Below, piece by piece: positions 1 to 5,620 of a stretch of 5,620 nucleotides of DNA; the first letter of the stretch is position 1, and each line of letters starts with the position of its first letter. The DNA comes from an uncultured Bacilli bacterium (GTDB lineage Bacteria; Bacillota_I; Bacilli_A; RF39; UBA660): the NCBI GenBank assembly GCA_947631895.1, contig CANRMU010000066.1, positions 1 through 5,620 on the forward strand. The letters run 5' to 3'. The notes beneath the pieces were generated by a model. It ran no database searches. It was not told the origin of the DNA and was given only the letters and a program-made list of their open reading frames with translations. Position numbers and translations under genes: made by a program.

Positions 1-1263
1 TCATTACTACTATATAAAACCTTTGCATCTTTTACAGAAAGTGCCGAATTTCCAATGATGAAAGGCAAAGTAGATTACTTTGGTAATAGTGATATTTATT
101 TTGTGTTTTATAAAGGAGATGAACAATTAGAGGAAATGCCTCAAAAAGATAATGAAGAAAATTTAATATTTGATCGTGGTGAATGTGATAATGGAGCAAG
201 TATTGAATGGAATGAAAATGAATGGGCCCCATTAGTAAAAGGATTAAATAAAGTTAAAACCAAATGTAGTTTATATTTTAAAGAAAAGGAAATAAAATAT
301 GCTGAATTTAATGGAATTGAAGTTCCATTAGTTGAAAGTGGAGATGGACTATATGAAGTAGAACATGATGATTTAATTGAAATAAATGATTATGGGTATC
401 CAGAATATCGATATGCTGGAGTAAATCCTGATAATTATATTTTATTTAATGAAGAAATATGGCGAATTATTGGAAAAGTAAATATTAAACTTGATAATGG
501 TGATTATGGTCAAGGATTAAAAATAATTAGAAATAATGGAATAGAAGGACAACAAGATTTTGATAATTATAGTTGGGATTATAAAAGTGAAGATGATTAT
601 AGCAATGATTGGACTCAATCAACTTTGAAGGAAATGTTAAATGGCATTTATTACAACAATGAAATTGGTGATTGTTATAAAGGAAGTAGCATCCCAGATA
701 TTTGTGATTTTGAAATGGGCGAAATACTTGGTATTTTAAGTGGCTCAATATTTATTGATCCATCTTTACAATCATATGATTTTTATCTTACACATCCTCT
801 TGGCGGAATTGATTCAAATAATAATTTAGTATCTAAATTTTATGAGAAAGAACGTGGGTTAAAAACCTATAATGGGGCACCTGTAGAATGGGAAACAAAT
901 AGTGATGAACAATATCATAATTTTGTTGGATTAATGTATCCTAGTGATTATGGTTATGCTGTTGGTGGAGATGTTAGAGATGTTTGTTTATCAAAAAATA
1001 TGGCTGATTGGGATAAAAATGGTTGTAAAGATAATAATTGGTTAAAACCTCAAGAAGGTTTTTACTGGACAATGTCACCCGATTCAACTAATTCTAAAAC
1101 TGCTTATTATGTCGATTCTAATGGTTATGTTCGTAGTGATAAAAATGTAAATGAATCTGGTGGAGTTGCACCTGTAGTTGTTATTGTTGGAGGTTACATA
1201 TGTACTGGTAATGGTAATATAAATAGTCCATATGACATAAGTTTTTTACCATGTGGATATTAA
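1..1263 (+). CDS. Exported surface protein with WRIIG/SPYDI-type C-terminal domain, 5'-partial
   Basis: The frame is open from base 1 (420 codons to TAA). The first in-frame ATG (55) has no ribosome binding site and is preceded by in-frame SLLLYKTFASF, which looks like the end of a signal or anchor helix, so I read the gene as starting before the window. Residues below count from base 1. Residues ~20-95 form a small beta-rich module with a Cys pair (C62, C89) around an EWAPLV motif. The rest resembles a domain common in gut Bacillota surface proteins (DUF6273-like, perhaps formylglycine-enzyme/C-type-lectin fold): NYILFNEEIWRIIG (145-158), LKIIR (173-177), YSWDY (190-194), NDWTQSTLKEMLN (202-214), FVGLMYPSDYGYA (308-320), FYWTMSP (354-360), GGVAPVVVIVGG (387-398), SPYDI (409-413). 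It is rich in Asp, Glu and Asn, with eight Cys in the visible part, suggesting extracellular disulfides. The function is unknown; a binding or adhesion role is a guess. It probably ends a different transcription unit from the polysaccharide genes. Confidence 0.8.
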   Translation, partial: SLLLYKTFASFTESAEFPMMKGKVDYFGNSDIYFVFYKGDEQLEEMPQKDNEENLIFDRGECDNGASIEWNENEWAPLVKGLNKVKTKCSLYFKEKEIKYAEFNGIEVPLVESGDGLYEVEHDDLIEINDYGYPEYRYAGVNPDNYILFNEEIWRIIGKVNIKLDNGDYGQGLKIIRNNGIEGQQDFDNYSWDYKSEDDYSNDWTQSTLKEMLNGIYYNNEIGDCYKGSSIPDICDFEMGEILGILSGSIFIDPSLQSYDFYLTHPLGGIDSNNNLVSKFYEKERGLKTYNGAPVEWETNSDEQYHNFVGLMYPSDYGYAVGGDVRDVCLSKNMADWDKNGCKDNNWLKPQEGFYWTMSPDSTNSKTAYYVDSNGYVRSDKNVNESGGVAPVVVIVGGYICTGNGNINSPYDISFLPCGY

Positions 1264-1315
1264 AAAATTCTTTTTATGCTTACCAATTAATAATTTCTTT
1301 ACATGATAATTTCCT

Positions 1316-1336
1316 ATTATTTTTTAGTAAAATAAT
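1316..1336. repeat. Perfect 8-bp inverted repeat next to the -10 box
   Basis: ATTATTTT at 1316-1323 is the exact reverse complement of AAAATAAT at 1329-1336, with a five-base centre TTAGT. It fills the space just upstream of the TATAAT box. It is wholly A/T and is followed by no T-run on the + strand, so it does not look like a terminator of the upstream gene. It could be an operator for a repressor or a chance palindrome; in sequence this AT-rich, chance is a serious alternative. Confidence 0.3.
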
Positions 1337-1349
1337 GTATAATAATCTT

Positions 1350-1359
1350 AGAGGGTGAG
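1350..1359 (+). promoter_or_regulatory. Ribosome binding site of the TagO/WecA-type gene
   Basis: The AGAGGGTGAG stretch matches the anti-Shine-Dalgarno pairing region (AGGAGGTGA type) with one extra G. The AGAGGG core ends seven bases before the ATG at 1363, which fixes this as the start codon. Confidence 0.75.
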
Positions 1360-1362
1360 ATT

Positions 1363-2433
1363 ATGAACTTAGGAATTAATGGTTCAAATATTCCATTTAT
1401 TATCTTAACAACGTTTATATCTAGTTTAATTTTAGTACCTGTTATGAAAAAAATTGCTTTACATATTGGTTCTGTTGATTATCCTGGTAAACATCATACC
1501 AATAAAAAGCCTGTTCCTACTTTAGGTGGAGTTGCGATCTTTTTTTCCTTTTTACTTGGTTATATGATTTTTGCTCGTAGTAGTGTGGAAATGATTGCTA
1601 TTTTAATTGCTAGTTTTATAATCTTATTTACAGGAATGGTTGATGATATAAAACCAATAAGTGCTAAATATCAATTAATTGGGCAAGTAATTGCTTGTTT
1701 AGTGGTTATATTATATGGCAATATTACAATTGATCGTTTAACTATTTTAGGAATGAATTTAGTTTTTCCAAGTCCAATTAAAGAAATTATTACTTTAATT
1801 TTTATGGTAGCTATTATTAATGCTATCGATTTAAGTGATGGTCTTGATGGTTTAAGTTCAGGTATTACAACTATTTATTTTATAACAATTATGATTATTG
1901 CCATCTTTTTAGGTAAAGTTGGAGGTATTGATACAACTATTAGTTTATTAATGATTGGCAGTTTATTAGGATTCTTAGTTTATAATTTTCCACCTGCCGA
2001 TATTTATGTAGGAGATTCAGGAAGTAATTTTATGGGATTGCTTGTTGCCACAACTGCAATATTAGGATTTAAATTAGCAACATTTACATCTTTATTAATT
2101 CCTTTAGCTATTTTAGCAACTCCGATAATTGATGTCATCTTCTCTATTATAAGAAGAACTTTAAAAGGCAAAAATCCTTTTACTAATCCTGATAAAGATC
2201 ATTTACATCATCAATTATTAAAAATGAAATTTTCTAAACGTTCTTCATTATTAATTATTTATTTAATAAATATTTTATTTTCAGCCGTATCTGTTTTATA
2301 TGCAATAGGTAATATTAAGTATGCTATTATATTATATATATGTTTAATGATTGTCTTCTTGTTTCTGGTATTAAAAACTGATATATTATTTACAAGAAGA
2401 AAGGAAAGACTTCATGAAAAAAAATCTAAATAA
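1363..2433 (+). CDS. TagO/WecA-type undecaprenyl-phosphate HexNAc-1-phosphate transferase (MraY family)
   Basis: This is an integral membrane enzyme of the MraY/WecA/TagO family. It moves a sugar-1-phosphate, usually GlcNAc-1-P from UDP-GlcNAc, onto undecaprenyl phosphate, starting a wall teichoic acid or other surface glycan. The 356 residues match the usual family length. Family motifs appear in order: KKPVPTLGGVAI (48-59); the Mg-binding Asp pair D94-D95 in GMVDDIKPIS; NAIDLSDGLDGL (153-164); the YVGDSGS loop with D218 (215-221); and the HLHHQLL loop (280-286). About ten hydrophobic segments separate them, and the tail (RRKERLHEKKSK) is basic and probably cytoplasmic. Position 156 is Asp where I expect Asn. 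The short cytosolic loops and HxHH motif fit TagO/WecA better than MraY, and no cell-wall synthesis genes are nearby. It heads the operon and overlaps the next gene by 20 bases. The exact sugar cannot be read from sequence. Confidence 0.9.
   Translation: MNLGINGSNIPFIILTTFISSLILVPVMKKIALHIGSVDYPGKHHTNKKPVPTLGGVAIFFSFLLGYMIFARSSVEMIAILIASFIILFTGMVDDIKPISAKYQLIGQVIACLVVILYGNITIDRLTILGMNLVFPSPIKEIITLIFMVAIINAIDLSDGLDGLSSGITTIYFITIMIIAIFLGKVGGIDTTISLLMIGSLLGFLVYNFPPADIYVGDSGSNFMGLLVATTAILGFKLATFTSLLIPLAILATPIIDVIFSIIRRTLKGKNPFTNPDKDHLHHQLLKMKFSKRSSLLIIYLINILFSAVSVLYAIGNIKYAIILYICLMIVFLFLVLKTDILFTRRKERLHEKKSK
2401..2408 (+). promoter_or_regulatory. Ribosome binding site inside the preceding gene's 3' end
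   Basis: AAGGAAAG lies within the last codons of the transferase gene, with its AAGGA core eight bases before the ATG at 2414. It supports the start at 2414 although this makes the two genes overlap by 20 bases, and suggests the two proteins are made in a coupled way. Confidence 0.65.
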
Positions 2434-4666
2434 CATCTTAAATAATCTTTTTTATTATCTTCTATTTTTAATGCCTGTTATTGATTTTATTACTTCAATA
2501 TATACTTGGAATGGTAAACATTTTTGGGTATCTTCTATTTTAAAAACATTAATATTAGGTATTTTTTTTCTAATTGTTTTAAAAAAGAATAAAGACCGAA
2601 AAATATGTTTAATATTACTTCTTTATTTTATTATTGAGGGCATATATATTGTTGCAAGTAAAAGTAATATTGTAATGTATATAACTTCCTTATTAAAAAT
2701 TTTTTTCCTACCAATTGCTTTATTATTTTTAAAAGATTATGATAATAAAAAAATTAATACTAATTTTTTAGTTAAAATTTTCTATCTTTATTTATTACTT
2801 TTAATTGTTCCTTACTTTTTTGGAATAGGTCATAATATAAGTGAAATATATGTTAATAAAGAAGCATATTTATCATTCTTTTATTCAGGTAATGAATTAT
2901 CAGGTATATTATTATGTTTAATGCCACTCGTTTTAAATTATTTAAAAGAACATCATAATTGGCTAATAAAAATAGTTGGATTATGTTTAATAATATTTGG
3001 TATATATTTACTTAAAACTAAGACTTTAGTTATAGGTTTTGTCTTTAGTATTTTATATTTATTATGGAAAAATCGTAAAAAAAGTATTAAATATATGATG
3101 TGTATTCCTATTATTTTAATTATTTTTGGTGGTCTTGTTTTAGTTTTAGTAAAGAATTTTGATGTTGCCTTAAAATATTATGAAATAGATTCAACTAAAG
3201 AAGTCTTTAGTATTAAATTTATTGATAAAGTAATGCTTAGTAGTAGACTTTCTTTCGCACATGATGCTTTTGAAGAACTAAAAAATAAAGATGCTTTTAA
3301 ATATTTATTTGGGGTTGGAGATGTGAGTAGTGAACTTGTTAAGAATAGTGAAATTGATCTTGTTGATATATTCTTTAGTATAGGAATTATTGGCTTAGTT
3401 GTATATATTTTGGTAATGGCTTATGTTATTAGAAAAATTAAATTAAAAAATATTTATGCTTTTAGTTTTTATTTAACTTTGGTGGCTTCCATTTTTGCAG
3501 GACATATCCTTAATAGTGCAATGGTTAGTATTTTCTTGCCTTTAATTGTTATGGCTAATAAAAATGATGATAAAAGAAAAAAAATATTAGTTGTATCTAA
3601 CATGTATCCAAGTAGATGGGCTAAACATTATGGTTCTTTTGTGAAAAATATGGTTAATTGTTTAGAAAGTGATTTTATTGTTAATAAAAGTGTAATGTCT
3701 AAACATCGAAATATTTTTAGTAAATTAATTAGTTATAGTATCTTTTATTTAAAAACATTCATTAAGTCTTTTGGTTCTTATGATTGTATTTGGGTTCATT
3801 TTATCTCTCATTCTACTAAACCAGTTTTGTTTAGTTATAAGTTTACTAAAAATACCAAACTTATCTTAAATGGTCATGGTAATGATTTAGTTGCTGATTA
3901 TAATTTTGAAGAAAAAAATATTAGAAGAAGTAAAAAATATTTAGAATATGCATCTTTAGTTGTAGTATCTTCTAATTATTTTAAAAAAGAAGTTAATCGA
4001 ATATATAATTATCCTCTTGATAAAATTAAAATATATCATGCTGGTGGTGTTGATTTAGAAAAATTTACTAAATTAGATCAAAATGAATGTAGGGAAAAAT
4101 TAGGATTAGATATTAATACTAATTATATTGGTTTAGTATCAAGATTAGAAAAAAATAAAGGTTATGATACTCTTTTAGAGGCTTTATATTTATTAAAAGA
4201 TGATGAAGAATTTAAGAATACTAAATTATTAGTTATAGGAAGTGGTATTGAAAAGAAAAATTTTGATTATTTAGTTTCAAAATATCATTTAGAAGATATG
4301 GTTATTAAAAAAGATTTTGTTTATCAAAATGATTTAGTTAATTATTATAATGCTTTTGATGTATTAATTTTTCCAACTAAAAGAAAAAGTGAATCTTTAG
4401 GATTAGTTGGATTAGAGGCTATGGCATGTTCTACTTTTGTTATTGCCTGTGATATGTATGGACCAAGTGAATACTTAAAAAATAAAGAAAATTCTTTAAC
4501 TTATCACACTGATAGTGCGAAGAGTTTGGCAAGAAGAATAAAAATGTATTATAATATGAGTGAGAAGAAAAGGGATGAAATTATCGTAAATGGTTATCTT
4601 ACTGCTAAAAAGTTTAGTAAAGAAGAAACTAAAAATGAATTAAAAGAAATAATTGGTGAAATATGA
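2414..4666 (+). CDS. Fused O-antigen-polymerase-like membrane protein and GT4 glycosyltransferase
   Basis: This is one open frame of 750 residues holding two normally separate proteins. Residues ~1-380 are a polytopic membrane protein with about eleven hydrophobic segments, of the O-antigen ligase/Wzy type. Visible family-like features are YSGNELSGILL (157-167), SSRLSFAHDAFEEL (276-289), the YLFGVG segment (297-302) and EIDLVDIFFSIGIIG (313-327). Such proteins join or transfer lipid-linked glycans outside the membrane. Residues ~389-750 are a GT-B glycosyltransferase: KILVVSNMYPS start (390-400), NGHGND (486-491), HAGGVDLEKF (542-551), SRLEKNKG (576-583) with R577 and K582 for donor phosphate binding, and the E-x7-E pair E660/E668 in ESLGLVGLEAMA. 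This half would act in the cytoplasm, consistent with the membrane half ending inside. No internal start with a ribosome binding site is seen before the second half. The junction contains an A8 run, so a real fusion, slippage or a sequencing error are all possible. The domain calls are firm; the donor and acceptor sugars are unknown. Confidence 0.85.
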   Translation: MKKNLNNILNNLFYYLLFLMPVIDFITSIYTWNGKHFWVSSILKTLILGIFFLIVLKKNKDRKICLILLLYFIIEGIYIVASKSNIVMYITSLLKIFFLPIALLFLKDYDNKKINTNFLVKIFYLYLLLLIVPYFFGIGHNISEIYVNKEAYLSFFYSGNELSGILLCLMPLVLNYLKEHHNWLIKIVGLCLIIFGIYLLKTKTLVIGFVFSILYLLWKNRKKSIKYMMCIPIILIIFGGLVLVLVKNFDVALKYYEIDSTKEVFSIKFIDKVMLSSRLSFAHDAFEELKNKDAFKYLFGVGDVSSELVKNSEIDLVDIFFSIGIIGLVVYILVMAYVIRKIKLKNIYAFSFYLTLVASIFAGHILNSAMVSIFLPLIVMANKNDDKRKKILVVSNMYPSRWAKHYGSFVKNMVNCLESDFIVNKSVMSKHRNIFSKLISYSIFYLKTFIKSFGSYDCIWVHFISHSTKPVLFSYKFTKNTKLILNGHGNDLVADYNFEEKNIRRSKKYLEYASLVVVSSNYFKKEVNRIYNYPLDKIKIYHAGGVDLEKFTKLDQNECREKLGLDINTNYIGLVSRLEKNKGYDTLLEALYLLKDDEEFKNTKLLVIGSGIEKKNFDYLVSKYHLEDMVIKKDFVYQNDLVNYYNAFDVLIFPTKRKSESLGLVGLEAMACSTFVIACDMYGPSEYLKNKENSLTYHTDSAKSLARRIKMYYNMSEKKRDEIIVNGYLTAKKFSKEETKNELKEIIGEI
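3577..3584 (+). repeat. A8 homopolymer at the polymerase/glycosyltransferase junction
   Basis: Eight consecutive A residues encode part of RKK just before the glycosyltransferase half. Losing one A puts TAG (3588-3590) in frame; gaining one puts TAA (3598-3600) in frame, so either change ends the membrane half at once. Gaining one A also joins the ATGATG at 3564-3569 to the glycosyltransferase frame. Runs of this length occur elsewhere in the window (A8 at 2417-2424, T8 at 2562-2569), so the run alone is not special; its position is. Confidence 0.6.
4655..4659 (+). promoter_or_regulatory. Ribosome binding site and ATGA stop/start overlap
   Basis: GGTGA sits three bases before the ATG at 4663. 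The start shares ATGA with the stop of the fusion gene (4663-4666). The spacing is short but acceptable, because GGTGA pairs with the 5' part of the anti-Shine-Dalgarno sequence. The layout is typical of translation by termination and re-initiation. Confidence 0.55.
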
Positions 4667-5508
4667 AAACAGGAATGGTTATATTAAATTATAATGATAG
4701 TGAAAATACAAAAAAAATGTTAAATCAAGTTAAAGATTATGAATGCTTAAATAAGATTATTGTTGTTGATAATTGTAGTACCGATAATTCTTTAGAAGAA
4801 CTAAAAAAATATGAAACTAAAAAAGTTATTATTTTAGAAAATAAAAAGAATAAAGGTTATGCTCATGGTAATAATCTTGGTTTAAAATATTTAGAAGAAA
4901 ATACTAAATGTGATTTAGCAATTGTTTCTAATCCTGATATTGATGTTAGTGAAAGTGTTATAAAAGAATTAATAAATGATTTTAAGGAAAATGAAAATAT
5001 TTCTTTTTTAGGACCTAAAATATTAGAGAATGGTTTTATTAATCGAGGTTGGAAATGTCCTAATTTCTTTACGGATTTAATATCTAATATAACCTTTATT
5101 CATCGTTTAAGTAATAAAATGCTTAAATATCCTAAAGAATATTATAATCAAGCCTTAACTAAAGTTGAAGTTATTCATGGTTGTTTTATGATGGGAAGAG
5201 TAAAAGACTTTAAAAAAGTTAATTATTTTGATACCCATACTTTCTTATACTATGAAGAAAATATATTAGCTAAAAAAGCTATGATGAAAAATTTAGAAAC
5301 TTATGTTGATAACAGAGTAGCTGTTAAACATAATTTATCTTTATCAGTTGATAAGAGTTTAAATAAAGTTAAAAAGTATAAAATATTAAAGAATAGCGAG
5401 TTTTATTATGAAAGAGAATATAATCATCTAAATAAAATAGGAATGTTCTTTTTGAAATTATTTTACTATCTTAGTTTAGGTATAGCTTATTTAACATTTT
5501 GGATTTGA
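4663..5508 (+). CDS. Family 2 glycosyltransferase (rhamnosyltransferase/WbbL-like)
   Basis: This is a GT-A fold glycosyltransferase of 281 residues, a usual length for the family. It would add one sugar from a nucleotide donor to the lipid-linked glycan on the cytoplasmic side. Motifs in order: GMVILNYND (4-12); VVDNCSTDNS (34-43), with D36 in the nucleotide-binding loop; NKGYAHGNNLGL (63-74); NPDID (90-94), which takes the place of the DxD metal site as in WbbL-type enzymes; GCFMMGR (173-179); and FLYYEEN (194-200), where family members usually have an acidic ED/EE catalytic motif. A hydrophobic stretch near the C-terminus (about 259-281) could anchor it to the membrane. It overlaps the fusion gene by ATGA, and the next gene's ribosome binding site overlaps its TGA. 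The substrate is not readable; rhamnose is suggested only by resemblance and by its neighbour. Confidence 0.88.
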   Translation: MKTGMVILNYNDSENTKKMLNQVKDYECLNKIIVVDNCSTDNSLEELKKYETKKVIILENKKNKGYAHGNNLGLKYLEENTKCDLAIVSNPDIDVSESVIKELINDFKENENISFLGPKILENGFINRGWKCPNFFTDLISNITFIHRLSNKMLKYPKEYYNQALTKVEVIHGCFMMGRVKDFKKVNYFDTHTFLYYEENILAKKAMMKNLETYVDNRVAVKHNLSLSVDKSLNKVKKYKILKNSEFYYEREYNHLNKIGMFFLKLFYYLSLGIAYLTFWI

Positions 5509-5513
5509 GGTGA
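5507..5513 (+). promoter_or_regulatory. Ribosome binding site overlapping the preceding stop codon
   Basis: GAGGTGA begins inside the TGA stop (5506-5508) of the family 2 glycosyltransferase. The GAGG core ends six bases before the ATG at 5517. It is the strongest Shine-Dalgarno match in the window and clearly sets the start of the last gene. Confidence 0.75.
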
Positions 5514-5516
5514 CTT

Positions 5517-5620
5517 ATGAAAAATATCATTATTATCGGGGCCCGTGGTTTTAAATATAATTATGGTGGTTGGGAAACTTTTGTTACCAACTTAGTGGCA
5601 AATTATCATGATTCTAATAC
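5517..5620 (+). CDS. DUF1972/rhamnosyltransferase-like glycosyltransferase, 3'-partial (N-terminus only)
   Basis: Only 34 complete codons are in the window, too few for a length-based ORF search, but the frame is open to the edge. The protein starts MKNIIIIGARGF, then YNYGGWETFVTNLV. This matches the opening pattern IxGxRGxPxxYGGxETFV that I know from DUF1972-containing GT4 enzymes, including streptococcal capsule beta-1,4-rhamnosyltransferases of the Cps2T type. The GARG and YGGWETF parts would form the acceptor-side nucleotide-fold start of a GT-B enzyme. The usual Pro after RG is replaced (GFKYN). The start follows a strong ribosome binding site eight bases after the previous stop, so it belongs to the same operon. 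The call rests on about 20 informative residues, and the donor sugar is inferred. Confidence 0.72.
   Translation, partial: MKNIIIIGARGFKYNYGGWETFVTNLVANYHDSN

Larger units (their letters stand above)
1264..1362 (+). promoter_or_regulatory. Intergenic spacer with probable promoter of the polysaccharide operon
   Basis: This is the only real gap in the window. It holds a perfect TATAAT at 1338-1343, 19 bases before the ATG at 1363. The -35 region at normal spacing (about 1314-1321) is poor, with at most two matches to TTGACA. The TTTACA at 1298-1303 is 34 bases away from the -10 box, too far to pair with it. Transcription would start near 1350, giving an mRNA leader of only about 13 bases that begins almost at the ribosome binding site. 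Since no strong terminator precedes it, read-through from the upstream gene is also possible. Confidence 0.45.

Noticed and set aside
55..57. ATG at 55 as the true start of the first gene
   Set aside because: There is no ribosome binding site, and the frame stays open to base 1 with a hydrophobic, signal-like stretch, so the gene most likely starts upstream of the window.
32..232. Minus-strand open frame of 66 codons
   Set aside because: It lies opposite the surface-protein gene, is rich in His and Tyr as expected of the complement of an AT-rich coding frame, and shows no recognisable domain.
527..748. Minus-strand open frame of 73 codons
   Set aside because: It is a complement shadow of the surface-protein gene, with low-complexity His/Asn/Tyr/Phe content and no recognisable domain.
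1261..1276. Possible terminator after the surface-protein gene (TAAAAA / TTTTTA pairing around ATTC)
   Set aside because: The stem is six A-T pairs with no G-C, starts at the stop codon itself, and is followed by TGCTTACC instead of a T-run. It is too weak to call.
1298..1303. TTTACA as a -35 box
   Set aside because: No acceptable -10 box lies 16-18 bases downstream (the stretch there is T-rich), and the good TATAAT is 34 bases away.
1289..1325. AATAAT / ATTATT pairing followed by TTTTT as a second terminator candidate
   Set aside because: There are only six A-T pairs with a 21-base loop; a stable hairpin is not expected.
3551..3553. In-frame ATG as an internal start for the glycosyltransferase half
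   Set aside because: No Shine-Dalgarno sequence precedes it, and it falls at the end of the last membrane segment. The single long frame is the simpler reading.
1..5620. Mycoplasma-type code (TGA read as Trp), suggested by the very low G+C
   Set aside because: Trp is encoded by TGG throughout the genes, and TGA serves as the stop of two genes exactly where the next gene's start or ribosome binding site lies.

Overview
The window comes from a very AT-rich bacterium (G+C looks to be about a quarter by eye). It has Gram-positive-style ribosome binding sites (GAGG/GGTGA types) and tightly packed same-strand genes. Every tryptophan I read in the coding regions is TGG, and two genes end in TGA. 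This supports the standard bacterial code rather than the Mycoplasma code. The first gene has a repeat style I associate with surface proteins of uncultured gut Bacillota (Bacilli, RF39/Erysipelotrichia-like). That placement is inference from protein style, not a database match.

Layout, all on the + strand. Bases 1-1263 hold the 3' part of an exported, cysteine-containing surface protein whose start lies before the window. A 99-base spacer (1264-1362) carries a consensus -10 box, an all-AT inverted repeat and a good ribosome binding site, but no convincing terminator. From 1363 onward there is one compact surface-polysaccharide operon. It contains a TagO/WecA-type polyprenyl-phosphate sugar-1-phosphate transferase (1363-2433), a 750-residue protein joining an O-antigen-polymerase-like membrane half to a GT-B glycosyltransferase half (2414-4666), a family 2 glycosyltransferase (4663-5508), and the first 34 complete codons of a DUF1972/rhamnosyltransferase-like glycosyltransferase (5517 onward). 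The genes overlap by 20 and 4 bases and are then separated by 8 bases, so translational coupling is likely.

How the genes work together (inference from families). The first enzyme loads a HexNAc-1-phosphate onto undecaprenyl phosphate at the inner face of the membrane. The GT4, GT2 and DUF1972 enzymes add further sugars. The polymerase-like half then joins or transfers repeat units on the outer face. A flippase, nucleotide-sugar genes and an attachment ligase are not in the window and would be expected downstream or elsewhere.

The most notable observation is the polymerase-glycosyltransferase fusion. Its junction lies on a run of eight A residues. One extra A would turn the single gene into two overlapping genes, with the second starting at an ATGATG just upstream. 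The fusion could therefore be real, length-variable, or a homopolymer sequencing error. No mobile element, CRISPR array, tRNA or rRNA was seen.
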